Positions 25,769-34,389 are shown, counted from the first letter of the stretch. The stretch: 64,000 nucleotides of DNA from an uncultured Oscillibacter sp. (GCA_910583695.1 CAJTZL010000008.1:1-64000), one strand, 5' to 3'. Made by a program: numbers and translations. The notes: generated by a model from the letters alone, not told the origin.

Positions 25769-26824
25769 TCAGACGCCGCTGCGGTACTGCTCCGCCGTCA
25801 GCTTGACGCTGACCCCGCCGGGGCCCAGGGGCGTTACCCAAACACGCAGTTGGTTTTCCAGGGGTTTGTTCTCGTCAATGCGGAAGGCCCGGGTGATGCT
25901 TGCCCCTGCCGGGAGATAGATGCCGGAAAAGCCCTCCTTGCCTGCGCCAACCGCATTAAGACGTTCGATATAGACTCTGGCTTCCGCCGGGCTGGTGTTT
26001 TTAATGGTGATGGCGGCGTATTTGCCCAGCATGGATGTAAAGGCAAAGGTATGCTCGATTTCGTACTCGTCCTGGAATGTCTGCTGGTCCATGGACCGCC
26101 CCGAAATGCTGCCCGGGTTCATCTCCGCCGGGTCTACCTCGGTATACATGCCGAAGGTCTGGCCGTACTCAGGCTTCTCTTTCAGGAGGCTCTTCTGACG
26201 GGCCCACTGCTCTATCTGGAGCTCCGGATCGGCATTGGGTCCCCGGCCGTTGGAGTACATATTGGAAGAGGCTCCGCTGCTGCCGGTTGCGGGAAATCCC
26301 TCGCTGGAAATCACCATGGTGCTGGGGTCCGATTTGCCGTCGCCGCCCGAATCGGTGGAACCGAAGAGTTTGAAGTCATGCCGCTGGCCGGAGGCATAAA
26401 GCGGACGCCAGTCCTCTTCTCCGGTGGGGTCCCCCTTGTTGTCACGGAGAACACGGCATTTGGCCCCGAACTCCAGCTGGTTGGCATCTTTATGGAAGTT
26501 TACGCCGTTGGTCACGTCGAAGAGCTCCGCCACGGCGGTGGCCTCAATGTAGTAATGGGTTTCCCCTTTACTGTCGGCATAGGCCAGGACCTTGGGGGCC
26601 TTGCCGCCCTTCTCGGTGGTCAGGGTCTCTCCGGGGGCGATCTGTTGCTTCAGGAACATGCCAACGCCGATCTGGGCGGGCTCCGCCCCGCCGGAGGGCT
26701 GGGGGGCGGAGTCCGTATTGGCCGCCAGGGAGGCGGAAATCAGCCCGATCAGCAGGACCATTGTGACCATGCCCGCCACAAAGGGCGTATAGTTCTTTCT
26801 CATTTCTCGTTTGCCGTGCCGCAT
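25769..26824 (-). CDS. Secreted or membrane-tethered protein of unknown function
   Basis: 351 residues. A signal/anchor segment (FVAGMVTMVLLIGLISASLA, about 15-34) is followed by a soluble region with GETHYYIEATAVAELFDVTN, a Ser/Gly-rich segment (TGSSGASSNMYSNGRG) and a beta-rich end (SMLGKYAAITIKNTSPAEAR VYI). I do not recognise a family. It starts 14 bases after the DUF4367 gene and is third in the operon with the truncated sigma factor, so it may be the output or sensor protein of that unit. AAAGGAGAATCCATC precedes ATG 26824. Confidence 0.7.
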   Translation of the reverse strand: MRHGKREMRKNYTPFVAGMVTMVLLIGLISASLAANTDSAPQPSGGAEPAQIGVGMFLKQQIAPGETLTTEKGGKAPKVLAYADSKGETHYYIEATAVAELFDVTNGVNFHKDANQLEFGAKCRVLRDNKGDPTGEEDWRPLYASGQRHDFKLFGSTDSGGDGKSDPSTMVISSEGFPATGSSGASSNMYSNGRGPNADPELQIEQWARQKSLLKEKPEYGQTFGMYTEVDPAEMNPGSISGRSMDQQTFQDEYEIEHTFAFTSMLGKYAAITIKNTSPAEARVYIERLNAVGAGKEGFSGIYLPAGASITRAFRIDENKPLENQLRVWVTPLGPGGVSVKLTAEQYRSGV

Positions 26825-26837
26825 GATGGATTCTCCT

Positions 26838-27503
26838 TTACCATTTCATATTTTCCGCAATCCGGAACAGATCCTCCCGCTCCAGACCTTTGGCGGACAA
26901 CAGGAATACGTCGTTCCCCTGGGTCCACAGGAGGTAGGACAGGGAGGTGTCCGGGCAGTAGATGAGAACGGCGTCCTCCCCGTCCACCTCCACGTCCTCC
27001 AGGATAAATTTTCCTGAGAAGAGGCCGTTTTGCTCCTGGCCGTGCCACTGGTCCACACGGAAGCTGCGGTGCTCCGGGTCCTCCTGGGAGTAGTAAAAAA
27101 AGACGGCGTGTCCCTGGGCCGTGCTCCGGTCCTTGTCCAGGAGGAAGCCCTCCGGGGTCCAGCCGGGGGTCAGAGGCTGGAAGGGCAGGTCCACGTCCGT
27201 GTCCTTGGGCCGGGCGGAGTAGCTTACCAGGCCGTCCTCCTGAGAGGCGTAAACCCGGTAGTTATCGGGCCGTTCGGCCACCGCGCCGGAGGCCAGCAAT
27301 GCCCCCAAAGCCGCGATGACCGCCGCCAGCAGGGCCAGGGTTTTCCAGCGTCGCTTTCGCCGCCGCCGCAGGATCGGAGCCATGGACGCCTCAAAGGTCA
27401 GGGAAAAGCCGTGCCCGCAGTCCTCCCGCTTCGGGAGGGTATCCAGCCAGCGCTCCGCCGCCTCCGGGGCCGCGGCGTACAGCATCTCGTCGGTAATGTT
27501 CAA
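26838..27503 (-). CDS. DUF4367-type membrane protein, putative anti-sigma factor
   Basis: 221 residues: cytosolic N-terminus, basic cluster ILRRRRKRRWK, one membrane segment (TLALLAAVIAALGALLASG, about 55-73), then an extracellular domain with LTPGWTPEGFLLDKD and GLEREDLFRIAEN, the DUF4367 pattern. It starts with TTG 27503, preceded by GGGGGGAG, and overlaps the sigma-factor stop (TTGA). DUF4367 proteins usually follow a sigma factor gene and are thought to restrain it. Confidence 0.78.
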   Translation of the reverse strand: MNITDEMLYAAAPEAAERWLDTLPKREDCGHGFSLTFEASMAPILRRRRKRRWKTLALLAAVIAALGALLASGAVAERPDNYRVYASQEDGLVSYSARPKDTDVDLPFQPLTPGWTPEGFLLDKDRSTAQGHAVFFYYSQEDPEHRSFRVDQWHGQEQNGLFSGKFILEDVEVDGEDAVLIYCPDTSLSYLLWTQGNDVFLLSAKGLEREDLFRIAENMKW

Positions 27504-27802
27504 ACGATCTCCCCCCTTTCCGCCAGCTCCACCTCCGGCCGCCGCTTCCGGGCCCGGTAGAGGTCAATGGCCTTCCGCTCCGCCGTCACGGCGGCCAGAT
27601 GCCGGGCCTGGGGTCCCAGCTCTGCGGGAAGGCGGTGGTTTGCGAGACTGAGGAAGGCCAGATGCACCGCGTCCTCCGCATCCTGGGTGTTTTGCAAAAT
27701 CCGGTTGGCCATGTGGAACATCAGCCCCCGGTAGGCGCTGTACATCGCCTCAAACCGCGTCCGGTCCTGGGGGTCGTCTATGGCCTGCAGATATACCAGC
27801 AT
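27500..27802 (-). CDS. Sigma-70-family factor truncated after region 2
   Basis: 100 residues only. Region 2 is present: FEAMYSAYRGLMFHMANRIL, NTQDAEDAVHLAFLSLANH, AVTAERKAIDLYRARKRRPE. Relatives continue another 60-80 residues into region 4, which reads the -35 element, but here the frame stops after VELAERGEIV and runs straight into the anti-sigma-like start codon. AGGAGG lies 8 bases before ATG 27802, so it is still translated. Either region 4 was lost by deletion or this is a region-2-only regulator. Confidence 0.75.
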   Translation of the reverse strand: MLVYLQAIDDPQDRTRFEAMYSAYRGLMFHMANRILQNTQDAEDAVHLAFLSLANHRLPAELGPQARHLAAVTAERKAIDLYRARKRRPEVELAERGEIV

Positions 27803-27922
27803 CTTGCCGCCTCCTTTCGTCTCTATACTCCTGAACGAACCGGCGGGGCGGAATGTGACGCGCCTGCGGAAAAAATTTTTTCGTCCCTCAGCCGGATTGT
27901 ACTCCGGATTCCCGTCAATGTC

Positions 27923-27961
27923 AAAAAAAGCCGGCCCCGCGCCGTGCGGCGCGGGGCTGGC
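27923..27961 (-). terminator. Terminator of the pyruvate:ferredoxin oxidoreductase gene
   Basis: GCCGGCCCCGCGCC (27930-27943) pairs with GGCGCGGGGCTGGC (27948-27961), one G-U pair, 4-base loop. On the minus strand it is followed by TTTTTTT. Confidence 0.9.
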
Positions 27962-27983
27962 GGGAGCTGGAAGGGGTCTGAGA

Positions 27984-30900
27984 TTACGCCTTTTCCTGGT
28001 CGTGAATGGGGTAGTCCTCCAGCACGTCCAGCAGGCGGGAGTAGTCCTGGGACGCCAGATGGGTGTACCGGGCCCAGCGGTTCCGGCACTGGTTCCGGGC
28101 CTCCACCAGCAGGGCCTCCGCCGCCTCGGGGAAGGTTCTCTGGAGGGAGTTGAACCGGATCTCTCCCATGAAGAACTCCCGGAGATCATACCGGGGCTCC
28201 TGGAAGTCCAGCTGGAAGGGGTTCTTGCCCTCGGCCTTGCGTTTGGGGTCGTAGCGGTAGAGGACCCAGTAGCCGCTGCGGACGGCCAGCCTGGCCTCCT
28301 CCTGGGCCCAGGCCATGCCCTTGACAATGCCGTGGTTGATGCAGGGGGCGTAGGCCACGATAAGGGAGGGGCCGTCGTGGGCCTCCGCCTCCCGGAGGGC
28401 CTTGATGTACTGGGCGGGGTCCGCCCCCAGGGCCACGGAGGCCACGTACACATTCTGGTACTGGGTGGCCAGCATGCCCAGGTCCTTTTTTTCCGTCCGC
28501 TTGCCCGCGGCGGCAAACTGAGCCACGGCGCCGAAGGGGGTGGCCTTGGAGGACTGGCCGCCGGTGTTGGAGTAGACCTCGGTATCCACCACCAGGATGT
28601 TCACGTCCTCCCCCGCGGCCAGCACGTGGTCCAATCCGCCGTAGCCGATGTCATAGGCCCAGCCGTCGCCGCCGTACATCCACATGCTCTTTTTCACCAG
28701 CTGGTCCTGGGCCTTCCGGACGGCCTCCATGCGCTCCCCGGTCTCGGGACAGGCCTTCAGGGCGGCAATGACCGCGTCGCTGAGCTCAATGGTCCGCTGT
28801 TTGTCCTCGAAGCCCTCCAGCCACGCGGAGAGGGCGGCTTTCAGGGTTTCGTCCTTCGTCTCCTCCAGCAGCTCCCGGACGTCCCGCTGGAGGCGGAGCC
28901 GCTGCTGGCGGACACTGAGGACCATGCCCAGGGAGTACTCGGCGTTGTTTTCAAAGAGGGAGTTGGAGAGGGCGGGGCCCCGTCCGTTGGGCTTGGTGGT
29001 GTAGGGGTAGCTGGGGACGCTGAAGCCCCAGGCCTGGGTGCAGCCCGTGGCGTTGGCCACCACCATCCGTTCGCCGAAGAGCTGGGTGAGGAGCTTCATG
29101 TAGGGCGTCTCTCCGCAGCCCGCGCAGGCCCCGGAGAACTCCAGCAGGGGCTGTTCGTACTGGCTTCCCTTGACGGTGAACTTGTTCATGGGGTTGATCT
29201 TGGGGGAGAGGGAGAGGCTGTAATCCCAATTGGGCTGCTGGGGCAGCTCCTCCTCGATGGGGCGCATGACGATGGCCTTTTCCTTGGCGATGCAGGCGGC
29301 GGCGCAGGTGCCGCAGCCGGTGCAGTCCAGGGGGTCCACCTGGATGCGGAACCGGAGGCCGTCGAAGCCCTTGCCCTTGGCCTCCTTCGTGACGTAGCCC
29401 GCCGGGGCGTTTCGGACCTCCTCCTCATTCAACAGGAAGGGCCGGATGGCGGCGTGGGGGCACATGAGGGAGCAGAGGTTGCAGCCGATGCAGTTTTCAG
29501 GGAGCCAGCCGGCCACGTGGGAGGCAAAGCCCCGCTTTTCGTATTTTGACGTCGCCATGGGAACGCTGCCGTCCGCCGTGTCTCGGAAGGCGCTGACGGG
29601 GAGGCTATCGCCCTTCTGGGCGTTGACGGCCCGCATGACGGTGCGGACGTACCAGGGGGAGGCGGTATCCACGGCCTCCGGCTCGTCGGTGAGACCGGCC
29701 CAGGCGGCGGGGACGGGAACTTCGCGGAGGCCCGTCAGGCCCGCATCCACGGCGGCGCAGTTCATGCGAACCACGTTGTCCCCCTTGTGGCCGTAGGTTT
29801 TTTGGATGGCGGCCTTCATGTAGTCCACGGCCTGTTCCACCGGCAGGACACCGGAGAGCTGGAAGAAGGCGGCCTGGAGGACGCTGTTGGTCCGGTTCCC
29901 CAGGCCGATGGCCTGGGCGGCGGCGCCCGCGTCGATGGTGTAGAACTTGGCCCTGCGCTCCGCCAGGAGGCGCTTGACCCGGTTGGGGAGGCGGGCTTCC
30001 AGGTCCTCGTCGGACCAGCTGCAGTTCAGGAGGAAGGTTCCGCCCTCCTTGAGCTCGCTGACGATGTCGTATTTGGAAATGTAGCTCTGGTTATGGCAGG
30101 CGATGAAGTCCGCCATGGTGACATAGTAGGTGGAGAGAATGGGGGTGTGGCCGAAGCGGAGATGGCTTTTCGTTACGCCGCCGGACTTTTTGGTGTCGTA
30201 CTCAAAGTAGGCCTGGACGTATTGGTCCGTGTTGTCTCCGATGATCTTGATGGAGTTTTTGTTGGCGCCCACGGTGCCGTCGGACCCCAGGCCCCAGAAC
30301 TTGCAGCTGATGGTCCGGGAATCCGCCGTGACCACGTTCTCCCCCACGGATAGGGAGTGGTGGGTCAGGTCGTCGGTGATGCCCACGGTGAAGCGGTCCT
30401 TCTGTTCCCCGGCCATGTTGTCGTAGACGGCGATCATCTGGGCCGGGGTGGTGTCCTTGCTGGAGAGGCCGTAGCGCCCGCCCAGCACCTGGACCCGGCG
30501 GTTTCCCTGCTGGAGGACGGAACAGACGTCCTTATAGAGGGGCTCGCCGCCCGCGCCGGGCTCCTTGGTCCGGTCCAGCACGGTCAGCCGCCGGCAGCTC
30601 TCCGGCAGAGCCGCCAGGAAATGCGCGGCGCTGAAGGGCCGGTAGAGCCGGACCTGAAGGAAGCCCACCCTGCGGCCCTGGGCGTTTAAGTGCCGGACCA
30701 CCTCCTGGAGGCAGCCGGAGACGCTGCCCATGGCCACGACCACCTGCTCCGCCTGGGGGTCGCCGTAGTAGTTGAAGAGCTTGTAGTCCCGGCCCGTCAG
30801 GGCGGACATTTGGGCCAGATAGTCCTCCACGATGCCGGGAACGGCGTCGTAATAGGGATTCACCGCCTCCCGGAGCTGGAAGGCCGTGTCCGGGTTGATG

Positions 30901-31550
30901 ACGGTGGAGCGCATCAGGGGATGCTCGCTGTTCAGGGCGTTGGCCCGGAAGCGGTCCAGGGCCTCCCGGTCCACCATTTTGGCAAGGTCCCCGTAGTCCA
31001 GCACGTCGATTTTCTGAATCTCGTGGCTGGTGCGGAAGCCGTCGAAGAAGTGCATGAAGGGCACCCGGCTTTTGATGGCGGAGAGGTGGGCTGCGGCGGC
31101 TAAATCCATGCACTCCTGGACGCAGGAGGAGGCCAGCTGGGCAAAGCCTGTCTGGCGGCAGGCCATCACGTCGGAGTGGTCCCCGAAGATGGAGAAGGCG
31201 CTGGTGCCCACGGTCCGGGCGGCCACGTGGATGACGCCGGGGAGGAGCTGCCCTGCGATGCGGTACAGGGGCGGCACCATCAGCATCAGGCCCTGGCTGG
31301 CGGTGTAGCTGGTGGTGAGGGCCCCGGCCTCCAGGGAGCCGTGCATGGCCCCGCAGGCTCCGGCCTCGCTCTGCATCTCCGTCAGGCGCACGCTCTGGCC
31401 GAAGATGTTTTTCATCCCATTGGCGGCCCAGGTGTCCACGTGCTCTGCCATGGGGCTGGAGGGCGTGATGGGATAGATGGTCGCAACCTCGGTGAAGGCA
31501 TAGCTGGCGTAGGCGGCGGCCTCGTTGCCGTCCATGGTTTTGCGTTTCAT
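27984..31550 (-). CDS. nifJ: Pyruvate:ferredoxin (flavodoxin) oxidoreductase, single-chain
   Basis: 1188 residues, full length for the fused enzyme. Order: TPP/pyruvate domain I (MDGNEAAAYASYAFTEVATI YPITPSSPMAEH), domain II, gamma domain (SDGTVGANKNSIKIIG, near 420), a 2x[4Fe-4S] domain (CIGCNLCSLMCPHA near 687 and CTGCGTCAAACIAKE near 750), and the C-terminal TPP domain (GDGWAYDIGYGGLDHV, YSNTGGQSSKATP). It oxidises pyruvate to acetyl-CoA and CO2 while reducing ferredoxin, the central step of anaerobic fermentation. GGGGGATCTT precedes the ATG. Confidence 0.97.
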   Translation of the reverse strand: MKRKTMDGNEAAAYASYAFTEVATIYPITPSSPMAEHVDTWAANGMKNIFGQSVRLTEMQSEAGACGAMHGSLEAGALTTSYTASQGLMLMVPPLYRIAGQLLPGVIHVAARTVGTSAFSIFGDHSDVMACRQTGFAQLASSCVQECMDLAAAAHLSAIKSRVPFMHFFDGFRTSHEIQKIDVLDYGDLAKMVDREALDRFRANALNSEHPLMRSTVINPDTAFQLREAVNPYYDAVPGIVEDYLAQMSALTGRDYKLFNYYGDPQAEQVVVAMGSVSGCLQEVVRHLNAQGRRVGFLQVRLYRPFSAAHFLAALPESCRRLTVLDRTKEPGAGGEPLYKDVCSVLQQGNRRVQVLGGRYGLSSKDTTPAQMIAVYDNMAGEQKDRFTVGITDDLTHHSLSVGENVVTADSRTISCKFWGLGSDGTVGANKNSIKIIGDNTDQYVQAYFEYDTKKSGGVTKSHLRFGHTPILSTYYVTMADFIACHNQSYISKYDIVSELKEGGTFLLNCSWSDEDLEARLPNRVKRLLAERRAKFYTIDAGAAAQAIGLGNRTNSVLQAAFFQLSGVLPVEQAVDYMKAAIQKTYGHKGDNVVRMNCAAVDAGLTGLREVPVPAAWAGLTDEPEAVDTASPWYVRTVMRAVNAQKGDSLPVSAFRDTADGSVPMATSKYEKRGFASHVAGWLPENCIGCNLCSLMCPHAAIRPFLLNEEEVRNAPAGYVTKEAKGKGFDGLRFRIQVDPLDCTGCGTCAAACIAKEKAIVMRPIEEELPQQPNWDYSLSLSPKINPMNKFTVKGSQYEQPLLEFSGACAGCGETPYMKLLTQLFGERMVVANATGCTQAWGFSVPSYPYTTKPNGRGPALSNSLFENNAEYSLGMVLSVRQQRLRLQRDVRELLEETKDETLKAALSAWLEGFEDKQRTIELSDAVIAALKACPETGERMEAVRKAQDQLVKKSMWMYGGDGWAYDIGYGGLDHVLAAGEDVNILVVDTEVYSNTGGQSSKATPFGAVAQFAAAGKRTEKKDLGMLATQYQNVYVASVALGADPAQYIKALREAEAHDGPSLIVAYAPCINHGIVKGMAWAQEEARLAVRSGYWVLYRYDPKRKAEGKNPFQLDFQEPRYDLREFFMGEIRFNSLQRTFPEAAEALLVEARNQCRNRWARYTHLASQDYSRLLDVLEDYPIHDQEKA

Positions 31551-31704
31551 AAGATCCCCCTTCTCTCATCTGCCCGGTTCACGGAATACCGGGCGTTAAA
31601 ATTCATATGTCTATTATCGCACGCAGACATCAGACTGTCAAGGAGAGAGTTTGCCAATTTCTCCCGGCCAATTTCTCCCGGTGGGAGGGCCCCCGGAAAG
31701 CAAA

Positions 31705-31730
31705 CGGGAACCCTCAAAGGAGGGTTCCCG
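31705..31730 (-). terminator. Hairpin overlapping the CoA transferase stop codon
   Basis: CGGGAACCCTC (31705-31715) pairs perfectly with GAGGGTTCCCG (31720-31730), 4-base loop. Only TTT follows on the minus strand, so termination may be weak. Confidence 0.55.
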
Positions 31731-33075
31731 CAAGATTCCGGGACAGCTCTGTCCGGAAGTCCGGATGGGCAATGGCAATGAGGGCCCGGGCCCGCTCCAG
31801 GACGCTTTTGTATTTCAGGTCCGCCACGCCGTACTCCGTGACCACGTACTGAACACAGGTCCGGGGCGTGGTGACGACGCTCCCCGGCGGAAGCTGGGGG
31901 ACGATTTTGGAGTGGAGGACCCCGGCCTTGTCCCGGTAGCTGGAGCGCAGGGCGATGATGCTCTTTCCGTCCTTGGACCACTGGGAGCCCAGCACCCATT
32001 CCAGCTGGCCCCCGGTGCCGGAGTACTGCCGGGGGCCAGCGCTCTCGGCGTTGACCTGTCCGGTGAGGTCGATTTCCATGGCGTTGTTGATGGAGACCAC
32101 CCGGTGGTTCCGAGCGATGCGCCGGGGGTCGTTGGTCCAGTGGATGTCCTTCTGGCAGAAGGCCGGGTTGTCCCGGGCAAAGTCCCACAGGCGCTTGTCC
32201 CCCACGAAATAGGCCCCCGCAGACCGGCCCGGGCAGGTCTGCTTGCGGCTGTTGTTGAGGACGCCCTTTTTCATCAGCTCCATGACGCAGTTCCCGATGA
32301 CCTCCGTCTGGAGGCCCAGGTCCCGCTTCCCCGCGTCCGCCAGGCACTCGCCCACGGCGTTGGCCAGCCCCCCCAGGCCGAACTGGACGCAGGCTCCGTC
32401 GGGGACCAGCTCTGCAATGTACTCCGCGATGCGGCGGTCCGTCTCCCCCGCCGGGACCGGGGGATGCTCCACCGGGGGGCGGCTGTCCTCCACAATGGCG
32501 TCCGCCTCCGAGACGTGGAACCACATATGGCCCTCCCCGCCGCTGGAGAAGAAGGGAAGCTGGTCGTTTACAACCACGATCACGGTCTCCGCCTGCTCCA
32601 GAACCTGCCGGGGGACGCTGGCCCCCCACAGGGAGCGGCACATCCAGCCGTTTTCATCCGGGGCGGAGCAGGCGATCACCACCGCCCGGGGCCTCCGGGC
32701 GCACATCCAGTCTCCGGTGGCACCCAGGTGGGTGGGGACGTACCAGACGTTTCCCTGCTTGGCCAGCAGCCGCTCTCCGGAGAAGAAGTTGGCTTGATAG
32801 GACACCAGATCCGCGTTGTCCGGGGACAGCAGTGCGGTGTCCAGCGGGGCGTAGAGGGACAACAGCTCAATATGGCCCCCCAGGGACCGCAGGCGCGGGG
32901 CCAGGGCTGCGTCCACGGCATAGGGCCAGTTGGCCGAGCCACTGACGGCTACGGCGTCCCCGGGCCGGATTTGTTCCGCCGCCTGGGCGGCGGAGACCCG
33001 CAGGGCTTCGTATTGGCGCTGCCAGCTGCCGCAGCCGGCAGCGCGTCCTGTTCGGATCGGCTTTTCAAAAATCAT
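31714..33075 (-). CDS. Family-1 CoA transferase (acetyl-CoA hydrolase/transferase; 4-hydroxybutyrate or butyrate CoA-transferase-like)
   Basis: 453 residues. CoA transferase features are VQFGLGGLANAVGECLADAG, the catalytic-Glu block LQTEVIGNCVMELMKKGVLN N, and GTGGQLEWVLGSQWSKDGKS and YVVTEYGVADLKYKS near the end. Members swap CoA between acetate and butyrate, 4-hydroxybutyrate or succinate. With 4hbD in the window, a role in a 4-hydroxybutyrate/butyrate route is plausible but unproven. ATG 33075 is chosen because GGAGG lies 5 bases before it; ATG 33087 has no ribosome site. The DNA upstream (33088-33223) holds no gene. Confidence 0.85.
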   Translation of the reverse strand: MIFEKPIRTGRAAGCGSWQRQYEALRVSAAQAAEQIRPGDAVAVSGSANWPYAVDAALAPRLRSLGGHIELLSLYAPLDTALLSPDNADLVSYQANFFSGERLLAKQGNVWYVPTHLGATGDWMCARRPRAVVIACSAPDENGWMCRSLWGASVPRQVLEQAETVIVVVNDQLPFFSSGGEGHMWFHVSEADAIVEDSRPPVEHPPVPAGETDRRIAEYIAELVPDGACVQFGLGGLANAVGECLADAGKRDLGLQTEVIGNCVMELMKKGVLNNSRKQTCPGRSAGAYFVGDKRLWDFARDNPAFCQKDIHWTNDPRRIARNHRVVSINNAMEIDLTGQVNAESAGPRQYSGTGGQLEWVLGSQWSKDGKSIIALRSSYRDKAGVLHSKIVPQLPPGSVVTTPRTCVQYVVTEYGVADLKYKSVLERARALIAIAHPDFRTELSRNLAGTLL

Positions 33076-33223
33076 CACGACCTCCATGGATTTCCAAGAG
33101 ACCCTTGGAACGATACGTTGAAAGTATAGCAGAGCCCGGAGGCAAAAGCAAGCCGCTGGCAGGAGGGGCGTATCTGATAGCGCATTTCATAAGAAGGAGG
33201 CATCGGGCGCAGGTCCGCCCCTG

Positions 33224-33239
33224 CTGCCCCTGCTGCGGG
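33224..33239. other. Left prophage end, putative attL (16-bp direct repeat)
   Basis: CTGCCCCTGCTGCGGG, identical to 42253-42268 and in the same orientation. It separates host DNA upstream of the CoA transferase gene from the phage intergenic region. It may be the recombination core or a target duplication. Confidence 0.55.
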
Positions 33240-33372
33240 TAAATGTCAAGAAGAATTTAGACATACCCCCTAGGGGCATGCATGTGAACGTAACACAAGA
33301 ATCGTCCTGGCGGAGCTGCTGCGGGCTGGGGAATGTATTGCAGACCGCACGGCGGGGACGAAAGAATGAGGA

Positions 33373-33511
33373 GCCCCGGCCATGGGCCGGGGCGGTCGCA
33401 CAATAACAGTTGGCCGTCAAGGGCCGCAAAAATTTTTCCAGGTTCCGAAGAGCCTGGAAAATTTTTTGCTTTCCGCTCCGCTCCAACCCTTGACAGCCAA
33501 CAGTGATTGTG
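33373..33511. other. Hairpin cluster: probable phage replication/packaging region
   Basis: Within the 370-base noncoding stretch 33240-33606: first GCCCCGGCC/GGCCGGGGC (33373-33393). Then a nested structure: outer arms 33399-33423 and 33487-33511 match at 22 of 25 positions; inner arms GCAAAAATTTTTCCAGG (33426-33442) and 33453-33469 match at 16 of 17, with a 10-base loop. A lone GTAACACAA half-site is at 33290. Filamentous phages keep origin and packaging hairpins in one intergenic region. On circularisation this stretch would lie next to the ssDNA-binding/Rep genes. Confidence 0.6.
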
Positions 33512-33606
33512 CCAACGGTGGGCAACCGAAATCGCCGAGGCCGATTTCGGCAGGCCGACACGTTTTTATTTTGGAGCCGGGTGCGTCCCGGAGGAAGGAG
33601 CACGAC

Positions 33607-33813
33607 ATGGAGCGAAGAGAATTTACGGTCACCTATGAACTGGATGAAAGAATGGTCAACCGTCTTGACAGGCTTACAGAACGATGGAAGGCAATGGGCC
33701 GAGAGATTACGCCGGAAGAGCTGTTCAGCTTTGCCATGACGATGGACGGGGACATGGGCATCAAGAACTATCTGGATGTCGTGGAACGGTTTTTGAGAAG
33801 GAAGGGAGTGTAA
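33607..33813 (+). CDS. Small phage protein, possible DNA-binding
   Basis: 68 residues, charged and helical (YELDERMVNRLDRLTERWKA, TPEELFSFAMTMDGDMGIK). No family recognised. ATG 33607 follows GGAGGAAGGAG; a longer upstream frame is not supported because it runs through the hairpins. It is 3 bases before the next gene, so both form one plus-strand unit opposite to the phage structural genes, as repressors or integration accessories often are. Confidence 0.65.
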   Translation: MERREFTVTYELDERMVNRLDRLTERWKAMGREITPEELFSFAMTMDGDMGIKNYLDVVERFLRRKGV

Positions 33814-33816
33814 GGC

Positions 33817-34104
33817 ATGGCGGGAAAACCGAATATCCGCAGTATCCGCTTTTCGGACGAGCTGGCGAAGCTTATTGACCGGCAGGCCGGGAATACCTTT
33901 ACGGAGAAGTTCGAGAACCTTGTAACCCGGTGCGTTTGGGAGTTGCCGCAGAGGGAAGCGGAGCTGAAAGAAGTTCAGAAGCAGGTACGACAGGAAGAAA
34001 AGCGGCTTGCCGAACTGCGGAAGCGGAGAACAGTACTGGACCAAACAATTCAGAGTATTCAAAAGAGCCTGGATTATCATTTGAGGGAACTTGAAAAACT
34101 GTAA
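33817..34104 (+). CDS. Ribbon-helix-helix-like protein with coiled-coil tail
   Basis: 95 residues. The N-terminus (IRSIRFSDELAKLIDRQAGN) looks like a ribbon-helix-helix DNA-binding motif; residues about 45-92 are a heptad coiled coil rich in Glu/Arg (AELKEVQKQVRQEEKRLAEL). Likely a dimeric DNA-binding or nucleoprotein factor of the prophage. Its stop codon TAA lies inside the left arm of palindrome A. Function inferred from shape only. Confidence 0.68.
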   Translation: MAGKPNIRSIRFSDELAKLIDRQAGNTFTEKFENLVTRCVWELPQREAELKEVQKQVRQEEKRLAELRKRRTVLDQTIQSIQKSLDYHLRELEKL

Positions 34105-34154
34105 CACAATGTTGCTGGAGGCCTCCGGGCGCAGCTTGCGCCAGTGTGTTACAG
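34099..34154. repeat. Prophage palindromic element A
   Basis: Outer arms CTGTAACACA (34099-34108) and TGTGTTACAG (34145-34154), perfect. Interior holds GGAGGCCTCC and GGCGCA/TGCGCC hairpins. Shares GGAGGCCTC and GCAGCTTGCG with element B. Confidence 0.85.
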
Positions 34155-34335
34155 TGCGGCAATTGTCGGGGGCTGGGGCCAGGGGGCCCGGTATACAAGG
34201 AATGGTAATCAGGGGCCACGGCTGGAGGCTGGAGGGCTGACGAACCCAGGTCCACGTCTGAAAGCTGGGCCAGGGGGCCCGGGGGAGTTTTTCATGCGAC
34301 CCGGCCAAGGGCCTCTCGCATCTCCTTGAAGGGGC
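34155..34335. other. Noncoding segment between palindromes A and B
   Basis: About 180 bases with no supported gene. GGGCCAGGGGGCCCGG occurs twice (near 34180 and 34270), each able to fold through GGGCC/GGCCC. The segment is bracketed by elements A and B, so it could be an RNA or the scar of a lost gene. Confidence 0.4.
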
Positions 34336-34389
34336 TGTAACACAATTCCGTGGGAGGCCTCGAGCGGCAGCTTGCGGCGGTGTGTTACA
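34336..34389. repeat. Prophage palindromic element B
   Basis: Arms TGTAACACA (34336-34344) and TGTGTTACA (34381-34389), perfect. It is followed by another hairpin, CCGCCCACGG/CCGTGGGCGG (about 34397-34422), just ahead of the transposase ribosome site AAGGGAG. Confidence 0.85.

Noticed and set aside
27803..28516. Upstream extension of the sigma-factor frame to 338 codons
   Set aside because: It runs antisense through the end of the PFOR gene and its terminator. The ribosome site at 27802 and the region 2 sequence fix the true start.
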